Shown one piece after another: positions 56,582-64,000 of a DNA stretch of 64,000 nucleotides. Below the pieces are notes generated by a model that saw nothing but the letters and a program-made list of their open reading frames with translations, was not told where the DNA came from and ran no database searches. A program made the translations under genes and the position numbers. Numbering within the stretch: position 1 is the first letter of the stretch; every line of letters starts with the position of its first letter. This DNA is from Tropicibacter oceani (lineage in GTDB: Bacteria; Pseudomonadota; Alphaproteobacteria; Rhodobacterales; Rhodobacteraceae), in NCBI RefSeq assembly GCF_029958925.1, contig NZ_CP124616.1:1550001-1614000 (forward strand). The letters are read 5' to 3'.

Positions 56582-58069
56582 ATGACCCGACACACCCCGC
56601 TTACCCATGGCTTCCTGCGCGTCGTCCAAGGCACTGGCCCGGCGCAGCCGATGCGCCCCGAACCGCTTGACCTGCCCGCGGCCCCGCGTTTGTCGGTTTC
56701 GGAACTGGCGGCGGAAATGGCCGAACTGTTTGCCCTGGCGCTGATGTCCGAATGCCACCTGGACGATCTGGACAATCCCCATTGCACGGTGCGCATCAAT
56801 GGCGCGACCCGGTTCAACCTGCACGAGCTGTTGTGCGAAATGCGCAGCCTGCCTTGGTGTGATGCTGCGGCGCCCTTGCCGGATCTGGCGGGGGCGGCGT
56901 CGCCCCCGGCCGCCGAGCGCCGGGCGATCCGGTGGAACGGTCAGGCGCAGATGACCTTGAAAACCCTGTTGCGATCCGGAGTCCGGCGCCCTGACGGTGC
57001 CGGGATGCGGCTGTCGGGGCTGTTTGCCACCGATCACCCGGTCGGTCCGGCCAAGGGGCCGCTGCCCGCGCCCGCCGCGTCGGCGCAACTGTCCGAGTGG
57101 TCGCAATGGTGCGCGGCGCACAGCGGCGCGGGGTTGGCATTGCCGGGGCGCGGCGCGGCCGGAGCGCAGATCACCACACTGGCGCAGCTGGCCCGGCACG
57201 TCTTTGATGCGCCCCCGGCGCGGGCCTTTCATTGCGCCACGCTGGCCAGCCTTGCGCATGGCACACCCTTTGACGAAGGGCTGGCGCCCGTGCCCGGTAC
57301 GCCCGGACGCTGGACGGGTGGCCGCCTTTTCGCGCTGATGGCCCAGGCCGAAGAGCAGGCGCGCTGGGCGGCCCTGCGCCGTCTGGCCCAGGCCGACAGG
57401 CTGACCCGCCCCGGCGTGACCGCGGCGCGGATGACCGTCTACCTGGCCCGCGAAGAGCGGCAAGAGCACATGCCCGATGCGCGCTATCGCCATGCGGCCG
57501 ACATGCTGGCCCGCCACAGCGCGAACCTGCTGGGCTGGGTCAGCCACGCCAACGCCGCCGCCCGCGGCCCGCAGCGGTTCGACCAAAGCCTGTTCCTGCC
57601 GCTCGGCAGCTGTTCGGGCTCGGTCTACCCGTCTGATGCCGCCGCGCATGTGGTGGTTGCCGGGGCGCTGGCCACCTTGATGAAGGCGGTGTTCGACACT
57701 TCGCGGCCCCGTCACCTGCGGCTGGCGGGCAAATCGGCGGCGCCCATGGACCTTGCCGACGAACTGGACCTGCTGGTCGCCAATACGGCCATGGCGCGGG
57801 TGGTGTCCGGCGGGTTCTACCCCTCCGAAAACCACCAGGACATGCGGCTGGGACAGGCCATCGCGCTTCAGGTCTTGCGCCAGGCGCTGTCCGAGGACAA
57901 CCGCAGCGCAACGCTGAGTTTCCGCGACTTTGACGGCAGGGCGCTGCGCATCGTTGCGCATCCGCGCCAGTTCGGGCGCGGGCTGGTCGAATTGCGCGAT
58001 GCGGCCGGCAGCCTGCCCTGGCCGCAAATGGCGGCGCCCCCGGCGGCCCACCTGACGGCGGTGATGTAG
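56582..58069 (+). CDS. Haloperoxidase-like protein lacking vanadate-binding residues
   Basis: The product has 495 residues. The C-terminal half follows the vanadium haloperoxidase pattern (VYPSDAAAHVVVAGALATLMKAVFD, then NTAMARVVSGGFYPSENHQDMRLGQAIALQVL). The key residues differ: the SGH element is AAH (His356 kept), the covalent His position is Phe412, the partner Asp is Glu416, and no K-x6-RP motif is evident upstream. It is probably a non-catalytic homologue. There is no signal peptide. It starts 260 bp from the divergent subtilase start. Confidence 0.7.
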   Translation: MTRHTPLTHGFLRVVQGTGPAQPMRPEPLDLPAAPRLSVSELAAEMAELFALALMSECHLDDLDNPHCTVRINGATRFNLHELLCEMRSLPWCDAAAPLPDLAGAASPPAAERRAIRWNGQAQMTLKTLLRSGVRRPDGAGMRLSGLFATDHPVGPAKGPLPAPAASAQLSEWSQWCAAHSGAGLALPGRGAAGAQITTLAQLARHVFDAPPARAFHCATLASLAHGTPFDEGLAPVPGTPGRWTGGRLFALMAQAEEQARWAALRRLAQADRLTRPGVTAARMTVYLAREERQEHMPDARYRHAADMLARHSANLLGWVSHANAAARGPQRFDQSLFLPLGSCSGSVYPSDAAAHVVVAGALATLMKAVFDTSRPRHLRLAGKSAAPMDLADELDLLVANTAMARVVSGGFYPSENHQDMRLGQAIALQVLRQALSEDNRSATLSFRDFDGRALRIVAHPRQFGRGLVELRDAAGSLPWPQMAAPPAAHLTAVM

Positions 58070-58079
58070 CGCACGGCGC

Positions 58080-58093
58080 TTGACGGGGATCAA
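58080..58093 (+). promoter_or_regulatory. FNR-type box upstream of cytochrome c gene
   Basis: TTGACGGGGATCAA is an exact match to TTGAY-N4-RTCAA, the FnrL-type site. It ends 56 nt before the cytochrome c start codon. A class II position would put the transcript start near 58128. Confidence 0.7.
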
Positions 58094-58149
58094 GGCCGGG
58101 GATCCCCGCCTGTGGCACTGTTCCTATCGGGAAACCGGAGAACAGACAG

Positions 58150-58548
58150 ATGAACAGAATTCTTTTCCTGGCCTTGTTGGCCGCAGCCCCTGCCGCTGCG
58201 CAGGACGCCGATATCGGGCGGGCGCAGTATCATACCCATTGCGCCACCTGCCATGGGCTGGAAGGGCGAGGCGACGGGCCGATGGCGGGCGTGCTGTTGG
58301 TCAAACCGGTCAATCTGACCGAGCTGAGCGTCCAGAACGGCGGCACCTTTCCGCTGGAGCGGGTGGTCATGCGCATCGACGGGCGCGAGCCCCTGGTCAG
58401 CCACGGATCGCCCATGCCGGTTTATGGCGACTTTTTCGAAGGGGCCTTTGACGTGCCGGTCAAGGCGCCGTCGGGCCAGCCTGTGCTGACATCTCAGCCG
58501 GTGGTTGATCTGGTCGCCTACCTGCGGGAAATCCAGCGGCTCGAATGA
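58150..58548 (+). CDS. Small periplasmic c-type cytochrome
   Basis: The protein has 132 residues with a Sec signal (MNRILFLALLAAAPAAA). The haem motif CATCHG is in HTHCATCHGLEGRGDG, and a downstream Met (SPMPVYGDFF) may be the sixth ligand, giving a class I-like monohaem cytochrome. The upstream FNR-type box suggests oxygen control. Stop and next start overlap (ATGA). Confidence 0.92.
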   Translation: MNRILFLALLAAAPAAAQDADIGRAQYHTHCATCHGLEGRGDGPMAGVLLVKPVNLTELSVQNGGTFPLERVVMRIDGREPLVSHGSPMPVYGDFFEGAFDVPVKAPSGQPVLTSQPVVDLVAYLREIQRLE

Positions 58549-58955
58549 CCCGCCTGCTGTTCTTTTTGCTGCTGATGGCCGGGCAGGTCAGCGCCGAAGC
58601 CCTGCGCATCACCGTTGACCTGTCCGACCAGCAGATGACGGTATCAACGGGCGTGGATGTCCTGCATGTCTGGCCTGTGTCGACCGCGCGCGCGGGCAAG
58701 TTCACTCCGGTCGGCAGTTTTACCCCCTACCTGATGAAGCGCATGCATTATTCGACGCTGTACGATTATGCGCCGATGCCCTGGACGATCTTTTTTACCG
58801 GCAATTTCGCCATTCATGGCACAACGCATGTCGACCAGTTGGGTACGCCCGCCTCGGCTGGCTGTGTGCGGCTTGCCCCTGAAAATGCGCAGGCTCTGTA
58901 CGAACAGGTCAAATCCGTCGGGATGAGCGAGACGCGCGTCGTGATCAAACCCTAG
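58545..58955 (+). CDS. L,D-transpeptidase (YkuD domain)
   Basis: The protein has 136 residues with a Sec signal (MTRLLFFLLLMAGQVSA). The YkuD fold ends in the catalytic signature HGTTHVDQLGTPASAGCVRLAPENA, with His and nucleophile Cys. It would form 3-3 cross-links or attach proteins to peptidoglycan. It is translationally coupled to the cytochrome gene, an odd pairing. Its stop shares bases with the convergent lipoprotein stop. Confidence 0.93.
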   Translation: MTRLLFFLLLMAGQVSAEALRITVDLSDQQMTVSTGVDVLHVWPVSTARAGKFTPVGSFTPYLMKRMHYSTLYDYAPMPWTIFFTGNFAIHGTTHVDQLGTPASAGCVRLAPENAQALYEQVKSVGMSETRVVIKP

Positions 58956-59635
58956 CGGCAGATGCCTTCGGTCTGGACCCCTGCCCAGGGCAGCCTGACG
59001 GTGCCCTGACCCAGCACCCTGTCCAAGCCGTCCACCGGCATGTGCTGCGCGATCATCGCGCGCAGCCGCGCGGTGCGCGGGGCCGCCGGATCAAGCAGGC
59101 GGCAACAGACGTATTCCTCGACGATGCTGCCCTGCTGTTCATAGCCATAGCTGAGGAAATCCGCCGTCTTGTCGGGATCGAACAGGTAGGGGTCGGCGCT
59201 GGCGGTGTGTTCCGACAAGGCCTTGAGCGGAGTATAGCCCGTGCGGTCGCGGTTCTGCCATTGCCAGACATGCACGCTTTCATGTGCCAGCAGCATGGCC
59301 TGCGCCAGGTCGATCTTGGTTGGCCACCCCTCCATCAGGTCATCGCGGTACAGGTCCTCGCGGAACAGCATGGTGTTGTAGATCACGCTGGCGGCGGGGG
59401 ACACCTCGACCGTCCTTTCCTTTTCCAGGGGCGGCCAGATGCGTTCCTGGCAGGTTGTCCGGGGCCGCACCGGGATGGTGTAGACGTAGGACCCCGCAAA
59501 ATGCCCATCCACCACGCGGATTTTCTGCGTGTCGATCTGATCGCCCTGAAGCGCCTTGAGATAGGCGGTTTCCATGGGCGTCAGGGGACGCCCGCAAGCG
59601 GACAGGAAAAGGAGGCAAATCAGGACAAGGCGCAT
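58952..59635 (-). CDS. Lipoprotein with HExxH motif, putative metallopeptidase
   Basis: The product has 227 residues. Signal and lipobox (MRLVLICLLFLSAC, Cys14) predict a lipoprotein. LLAHESVHVWQWQNRDRTGY contains HESVH, and SIVEEYVCCRLLDP provides a possible third Glu ligand downstream. Family not firmly recognised. Start ATG 59635; the extension to 59710 lacks a signal and is rejected. Confidence 0.75.
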   Translation of the reverse strand: MRLVLICLLFLSACGRPLTPMETAYLKALQGDQIDTQKIRVVDGHFAGSYVYTIPVRPRTTCQERIWPPLEKERTVEVSPAASVIYNTMLFREDLYRDDLMEGWPTKIDLAQAMLLAHESVHVWQWQNRDRTGYTPLKALSEHTASADPYLFDPDKTADFLSYGYEQQGSIVEEYVCCRLLDPAAPRTARLRAMIAQHMPVDGLDRVLGQGTVRLPWAGVQTEGICR

Positions 59636-59773
59636 GACCGCAGGGAAGCGCGGGAGGCCGCCAGAGGCAAGCGGATTAGGCCGGGACCCAAAATTTATTT
59701 CACTTTTCATGCAACCCTATGACCCGTTCGGCGGTTGGTGTGATGAAGACAGACAGCAAACGGAGGACACGCC

Positions 59774-59971
59774 ATGAATATGGACCAAGTCAAAGGCAAA
59801 TGGACCCAACTGGTTGGCAAGGCCCGCGAAGAATGGGGCGAGCTGACCGACGACGAAGTCATGGAGGCCCGCGGCGAACGCGATCAGCTGGTCGGCAAGA
59901 TCCAGGAAAAATACGGCAAGACCCGCGAAGAGGCAGAGCGCGAATTCGACCTGTGGGTCGCCAAACTTTGA
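59774..59971 (+). CDS. CsbD family stress protein
   Basis: The product is a 65-residue charged helical protein with the CsbD pattern MNMDQVKGKWTQLVGKAREEWGELTDDEVMEARGERDQLVGKIQ. These proteins are often induced by general stress; their action is unknown. GGAGGACACGCC before the ATG gives a strong ribosome-binding site. Its own terminator follows. Confidence 0.95.
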   Translation: MNMDQVKGKWTQLVGKAREEWGELTDDEVMEARGERDQLVGKIQEKYGKTREEAEREFDLWVAKL

Positions 59972-59996
59972 CCTGCCCTGTCCGTTGACGAGTAAC

Positions 59997-60019
59997 GCGG
60001 CCCTTCGGGGCCGCTTTTT
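59997..60019 (+). terminator. Intrinsic terminator after csbD
   Basis: GCGGCCC (59997-60003), TTCG tetraloop, GGGCCGC (60008-60014), then TTTTT. A strong terminator 26 nt after the stop. Confidence 0.93.
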
Positions 60020-60076
60020 CGTGTTTCAAGAATTGGGCTTATGGCGGGGTGCAGCGCGCCACCAAGCCATGCGGTC

Positions 60077-62035
60077 CTAGACGTCCAGTTCTTCGACAAA
60101 CCGCGCGTTTTCCTGAATGTATTGAAAGCGCAGCTCGGGCTTTTTACCCATCAGACGTTCGACCAGATCGCCGGTTTCGCCGGGCTCGTCCTCGTCGATC
60201 GTCACGCGGATCAGGGTGCGGGTCGCCGGGTCCATGGTGGTTTCCTTCAGGTCCTTGGCATCCATTTCACCCAGACCCTTGAACCGTTGCACGTCTATTT
60301 TCCCCTTGCCGCCCAGACCCTTGGCCATAGCTGCGTCTTTTGCGGCGTCGTCGGCGACATAGATCCGACGCGCGCCCTGCGTCAGCCGGTACAGCGGCGG
60401 GCAGGCCAGGTACAGGTGGCCATTGTCGATCAGCGGCCGCATCTGGGTAAAGAAAAAGGTCATCAGCAGCGCCGCGATGTGGGCGCCGTCGACGTCCGCG
60501 TCGGTCATGATGATGATCTTTTCGTAACGCAGGTCGTCCAGATTGAACTTGGTGCCGACGCCGACGCCCAGGGCTTCGCAAAGGTCACGGATTTCGGCGT
60601 TGGACGACAGTTTGTTCGAGGCCGCGCCCAGCACGTTCAGGATCTTGCCCTTGAGCGGCAGCAGCGCCTGCGTCTCGCGGAAGCGCGCGCCCTTGGCCGA
60701 TCCACCGGCCGAGTCGCCCTCGACGATGAACAACTCGGTGCCTTCGCGGGATTTGGCGGTACAATCGGTCAGCTTGCCGGGCAGGCGCAGTTTCTTGGTG
60801 GCGGACTTGCGGGCGGTTTCCTTTTCCTGGCGGCGGCGCAGGCGTTCTTCGGCCCGCAGCACAAGGAAATCAAGGATCGCGCCAGCGGATTTGGTGTCCG
60901 AGGCCAGCCAGTTGTCGAAATGGTCGCGGACCGAGTTTTCGACCAGACGCTGCGCTTCGGTCGTGGCCAGGCGGTCCTTGGTCTGGCCGACGAATTCCGG
61001 TTCGCGGATGAAACAGGACACCAGCGCGCAGCCGCCGGTGATCAGGTCGTCGCGGGTGATTTGCGCGGCTTTCTTGTTGTTGACCAGCTCGCCATAGGCG
61101 CGGATGCCCTTGAGAATCGCGGACCAGAAACCGGCCTCGTGGGTGCCGCCCTCGGGCGTCGGGACGGTATTACAGTAGGACTGGATGAAACCGTCGCGCG
61201 AGGGGGTCCAGTTGATGGCCCACTCGACCTTGCCGGGGACGCTGAACTTTTCCTTGAAATCGACCACACCGGCAAAGGGTTTTTCGGCGTAGGTGCTTGA
61301 TTTACCTAGGGTTTCTGTCAGGTAGTCCGCCAGTCCGCCGGGAAAGTGAAAGGTGGCCTCGCAGGGGGTTTCCTTGTCGTCGATCTCGGACTTCCAGCGA
61401 ATCTCGACGCCCGAGAAAAGATAGGCCTTTGAACGCACCATCTTGAACAGGCGGGCGGGCTTAAACCTATGATGTCCAAAGATTTCTTCGTCGGCGTGGA
61501 AGGTGACTGTGGTGCCGCGGCGATTCGGGGCGGCGCCGACCTTGGCGACGGGGCCAAGGGGGATGCCGCGAGAGAATCGCTGTTCGTAGAGTTCCTTGTT
61601 CTTGGCGACCTGCACGACCATGAAGTCGCTGAGCGCGTTCACGACCGAGGCGCCGACCCCGTGCAGACCGCCCGAGGTTTCATAGGCATCGCCGCTGAAC
61701 TTGCCGCCCGCGTGCAGGGTGCACAGGATGACTTCGAGCGCGGATTTGCCGGGAAACTTGGGGTGCGGATCAATCGGGATGCCGCGCCCGTTGTCTTTGA
61801 TTTCAACGGCATAATCGGCAAATAGCGTGATCTCGATGCGGTTGGCGTGGCCGGCGACGGCCTCGTCCATCGAGTTGTCGAGAACCTCGGCCACCAGATG
61901 GTGCAGGGCGCGTTCGTCGGTGCCACCGATATACATGCCGGGGCGTTTGCGCACCGGTTCGAGACCTTCGAGAACCTCGATCGAGGAGGCATCATAAGCT
62001 TTGGTTTCTGTGACATGCAGGAGGTCGTCGGCCAT
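60077..62035 (-). CDS. parE: DNA topoisomerase IV subunit B
   Basis: ParE is the ATPase subunit that decatenates daughter chromosomes. The 652-residue protein has the GHKL ATPase (RPGMYIGGTDERALHHLVAEVLDNSMDEA, GRGIPID, GGLHGVGASVVNAL) and the Toprim motifs EGDSAGGSA and MTDADVDGAHIAALL. It ends GKKPELRFQYIQENARFVEELDV. The short length and this C-terminus fit ParE rather than GyrB. ATG 62035 (MADDLLHV) is chosen over the frame opening at 62188. Confidence 0.95.
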   Translation of the reverse strand: MADDLLHVTETKAYDASSIEVLEGLEPVRKRPGMYIGGTDERALHHLVAEVLDNSMDEAVAGHANRIEITLFADYAVEIKDNGRGIPIDPHPKFPGKSALEVILCTLHAGGKFSGDAYETSGGLHGVGASVVNALSDFMVVQVAKNKELYEQRFSRGIPLGPVAKVGAAPNRRGTTVTFHADEEIFGHHRFKPARLFKMVRSKAYLFSGVEIRWKSEIDDKETPCEATFHFPGGLADYLTETLGKSSTYAEKPFAGVVDFKEKFSVPGKVEWAINWTPSRDGFIQSYCNTVPTPEGGTHEAGFWSAILKGIRAYGELVNNKKAAQITRDDLITGGCALVSCFIREPEFVGQTKDRLATTEAQRLVENSVRDHFDNWLASDTKSAGAILDFLVLRAEERLRRRQEKETARKSATKKLRLPGKLTDCTAKSREGTELFIVEGDSAGGSAKGARFRETQALLPLKGKILNVLGAASNKLSSNAEIRDLCEALGVGVGTKFNLDDLRYEKIIIMTDADVDGAHIAALLMTFFFTQMRPLIDNGHLYLACPPLYRLTQGARRIYVADDAAKDAAMAKGLGGKGKIDVQRFKGLGEMDAKDLKETTMDPATRTLIRVTIDEDEPGETGDLVERLMGKKPELRFQYIQENARFVEELDV

Positions 62036-62193
62036 GCTCGTGCCCTTTTTGTTCTTCTGAGGGTTTGGGGCATTATGGCAGAGCGGACGAGGAGGGGAAA
62101 GATTGGATTGAGCCAACGTACACTGACGATAACAGGTCGTTCGTTGGCCGTTGAGCCGGGGTTTTTGCGGTTTATTGGTACAAAACACCCCCC

Positions 62194-62285
62194 GGTTCGG
62201 TACAGATTGCCCGGCCCGCCATGGGGCCCCGGATCAGAGCTGTGCCCCGTTTAGTAGGATTTTGGCCGGGTTCGGTACAGATTGC
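62194..62285. repeat. Direct repeat GGTTCGGTACAGATTGC, two copies 75 bp apart
   Basis: Identical 17-mers at 62194-62210 and 62269-62285, each followed after a few bases by CCGC(C)ATGGGG. A further GGTACA occurs at 62177-62182. The units could be operators of a TetR-type repressor or remnants of duplication. Confidence 0.6.
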
Positions 62286-62305
62286 AAAACCCGCATGGGG
62301 TTTTT
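62286..62305. terminator. Terminator-like hairpin in the boundary region
   Basis: AAAACCC (62286-62292) pairs with GGGTTTT (62298-62304) around a 5-nt loop, followed by T. It is symmetrical with no adjacent confirmed gene, so the transcript it ends is unknown. Confidence 0.45.
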
Positions 62306-62333
62306 CGTTAAAATCGGAGGATAAGGGTTAAGA

Positions 62334-62384
62334 AGGTGCGTTCAGGGTGCGTTTAGGGTGCGTTTGTCCCATCAAACGCTCCCT
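62334..62384. repeat. Triplicated GGTGCGTT unit running into a hairpin
   Basis: GGTGCGTT occurs at about 62335, 62346 and 62357 with 11-bp periodicity. The third copy forms the left arm of a hairpin: AGGG-T-GCGTTTG (62355-62366), loop TCCCAT, CAAACGC-T-CCCT (62373-62384). Confidence 0.6.
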
Positions 62385-62849
62385 GTGGGCAGGGGTGTCT
62401 TTTCGCCCCACGAAAAGATCACCAGCCCACACAGCGAGGGCCTTGTCCGGGACGGCGGCAAGCCCCTGCACCGGCGTCTGCGATTTTGTCGTGCAGCACC
62501 TGCCACGACCCTTGGCGCGGGGCGTCAGCCCCGGGCAAGAATGGTTTTCGTCAAATGTTCCGCTTTTGGTTGCTAAGTGGACGGCAGGCAGTCTCGCCTG
62601 GGGCGTTTTCATCCATCTCAATAGCGTTTTTCCCGCTTTTTTTGCTGTTAAAACTGGCTTTGACCGGAAAAAATTCGAGGCGGTTTTTCGACTACTTCGT
62701 CAAAAGGTTGATGGTTCTCGGCTTTGCCGGGTGTGTTGTGCTGCTACGCGGTTCGCTACCTTGAGCTTGGATATAACATTTTCCACCTCCTGCTGCCAGG
62801 CGCATCCTGCCTCAAAACCTTTGATACCGCTTTTCGTGACTTGCCTTCT

Positions 62850-63947
62850 TCATTCGTCACAATCCAATTTTCTAAGGTGCAAGCCTTTGATAATCTGAGA
62901 GGCCTTGTTCTTCCCAGCCCTGTGGTCGCTAGGTGAATTTGAGAATGTTTGCGGTTTCAATCCTTCTAAGGAAGGGTCCGGGGTTAGTACCGGGTGCCCG
63001 CCATCAATTCTCTTAGTGAAACCAATTTCTTCTAGAATTTGGATGAGGCGAGCATCCGCTTTTCCACTATCATTGCCACAATTTTTTATTCTGGAAATCA
63101 TCGACTTCGCTCCTCCGCTGTATTGGGTAGTTCGCAAGAATTTGGAGGCAACAGATAGTGTACGTTCATCTAGATCGGGAGCGCCTGATTGTGTTACACA
63201 GCTAAGCGCGAATCTGATTCTGTCGGAAAACTCGTTCCGGTAGATTTCCTTTCCTGCAACTTTGGAAAACTCTGGACTAATGATGTTTCCATCTTCGTTT
63301 GAAGTGTCCAATATGACCGATTGAAGTTCTTCAACAGATCTTCGCAATCTCAAAATTTCCTCGTCTTTTTCTTTTAATTGATCTTGGACCAGAGTTTGCC
63401 AAGTATCGTGCTCTTCTGAGGAGTCCGATACTCGATCTCTGAGTTGCCTTGCTGTTTCCTCCAGAAGATCATTCCAGTCCCATCCGAAAACTGCTTGTTT
63501 GCTCGATATGAAATCGGTGGCCTTGAGGCACATCGCTTGAAGTACGTCCTGGTCTGAAGAGAACTTGCCGCCTTTGTAAAGCCTAGTGATAACGCCATTT
63601 GATGGCGAGATCAGGGCCATCGTCCCTCCGTACGGATTTCGGCCGCCGGTCTTCTCCATCAATTCAGACGAAAAATCTCTGTCTGGCTCGACAACAATAT
63701 GAGCCACCCCTCCCATTTGAAAAGCGTATCGAGAAATGTCATCTGGGTTGAGTCCAGAGGTTTGGAAGGGGGCGGAGAGATAGATTATTGGGAGGATATT
63801 GTCCCCCCCATGCAACAAAGCCTGGGAAACGAAATCGGATCCAAGTGCAAGTGCCGAGTGCGCGTAGTCTGCAAGAGGAATTGCACCGTCATCCACAGTC
63901 CAACCGTCGTCTATTGCCATTTTTACGAAGTATGGTTTCTTGGGCAT
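62850..63947 (-). CDS. Orphan protein of unknown function with central coiled coil
   Basis: The product has 365 residues from ATG 63947; the frame stays open to the window edge, so the start could lie further upstream. The N-terminal third has IIYLSAPFQTSGLNPDDISRYAFQMGGVAHIVVE and NPYGGTMALISP, suggesting an alpha/beta domain. A heptad-like segment (DQLKEKDEEILRLRRSVEELQ) follows around residues 190-220. The C-terminal part is helical. Base composition is clearly AT-richer than the neighbours and codon use differs, which suggests recent acquisition. I do not recognise the family. Confidence 0.7.
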   Translation of the reverse strand: MPKKPYFVKMAIDDGWTVDDGAIPLADYAHSALALGSDFVSQALLHGGDNILPIIYLSAPFQTSGLNPDDISRYAFQMGGVAHIVVEPDRDFSSELMEKTGGRNPYGGTMALISPSNGVITRLYKGGKFSSDQDVLQAMCLKATDFISSKQAVFGWDWNDLLEETARQLRDRVSDSSEEHDTWQTLVQDQLKEKDEEILRLRRSVEELQSVILDTSNEDGNIISPEFSKVAGKEIYRNEFSDRIRFALSCVTQSGAPDLDERTLSVASKFLRTTQYSGGAKSMISRIKNCGNDSGKADARLIQILEEIGFTKRIDGGHPVLTPDPSLEGLKPQTFSNSPSDHRAGKNKASQIIKGLHLRKLDCDE

Positions 63948-64000
63948 TTTCGGACGTGAGTTTCCTGTCGTCGAAAGGCATTGCGCCTTTACTCTCAACG

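Larger units (their letters stand above)
62036..62849. other. 814-bp gene-poor boundary region
   Basis: No gene I can support. It holds the parE promoter, a 17-bp direct repeat, a terminator-like hairpin and an 11-bp triplicated unit with hairpin (listed separately). Base composition falls from GC-rich to distinctly AT-richer after about 62560. Open frames here (62347-62898 plus, 62328-62621 minus) show no domain, and overlap one another. Confidence 0.5.

Noticed and set aside
60077-62035. DNA gyrase subunit B
   Set aside because: The length of 652 residues and the C-terminus KPELRFQYIQENARFVEELDV fit ParE; GyrB of these bacteria is normally longer.
62328-62898. Two overlapping open frames (62328-62621 minus, 62347-62898 plus) as genes
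   Set aside because: They lie over a repeat-hairpin region, overlap one another on opposite strands, show no domain and lack convincing ribosome-binding sites.

Overview
The window looks like chromosomal DNA of an alphaproteobacterium of the Rhodobacteraceae (Roseobacter/Rhodobacter group). Evidence: high GC throughout most of it, a CcrM-type GANTC methylase, a petABC cytochrome bc1 operon, an RpoHII-type heat-shock sigma factor behind an RpoE/ChrR-like promoter, DUF484-xerC, coaBC-dut, and FNR-type boxes of the FnrL form. The species cannot be named from sequence alone. I see no tRNA, rRNA, CRISPR array or transposase.

Layout. 1-8 kb: glnD (cut by the window edge), a penicillin-binding-protein activator lipoprotein, rsmI-yraN-gshB-hydrolase, and a ComM-like AAA ATPase. 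8-15 kb: an ACR3 arsenite pump, a GST with a cysteine-rich tail, rpoHII-chaN, coaBC, dut and a membrane-anchored MoeB-like protein. 15-28 kb: an M3 oligopeptidase, a TraB-like protein, CIRCE-controlled groESL, rnhB, ccrM, two EamA transporters, a chemoreceptor and aroC. 28.8-32.1 kb: a TPP-riboswitch-controlled thiamine importer (thiBPQ). 33-36 kb: cytochrome bc1. 37-44 kb: xerC, DUF484, a CtrA-like regulator with a degenerate receiver, an FNR-box-preceded usp plus hemerythrin gene, and several small envelope proteins. 44.6-48.5 kb: a three-subunit xanthine-dehydrogenase-family molybdoenzyme followed by its own MoaD/ThiS-like protein. 48.5-49.2 kb: an FMN riboswitch driving a type II lumazine synthase.

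The most unusual block is 51.3-58.1 kb. A SARP/TolB-like/TPR regulator is divergent from a vanadium-haloperoxidase/PAP2-type enzyme that begins with ten perfect Tyr-Asp-Gly repeats. This converges on a large cytoplasmic-looking subtilase, which is itself divergent from a second haloperoxidase-like protein lacking the canonical vanadate-binding residues. None of the four has an obvious secretion signal. I propose this as a candidate undescribed system: an enzyme with a self-modifiable tyrosine tail, a protease and a pseudo-enzyme partner.

58-62 kb returns to housekeeping and envelope genes: an FNR-box-preceded cytochrome c and L,D-transpeptidase, CsbD and parE. From about 62.1 kb the sequence changes. 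There is a gene-poor, repeat-containing stretch, then an AT-richer orphan gene, which suggests the edge of an acquired island.
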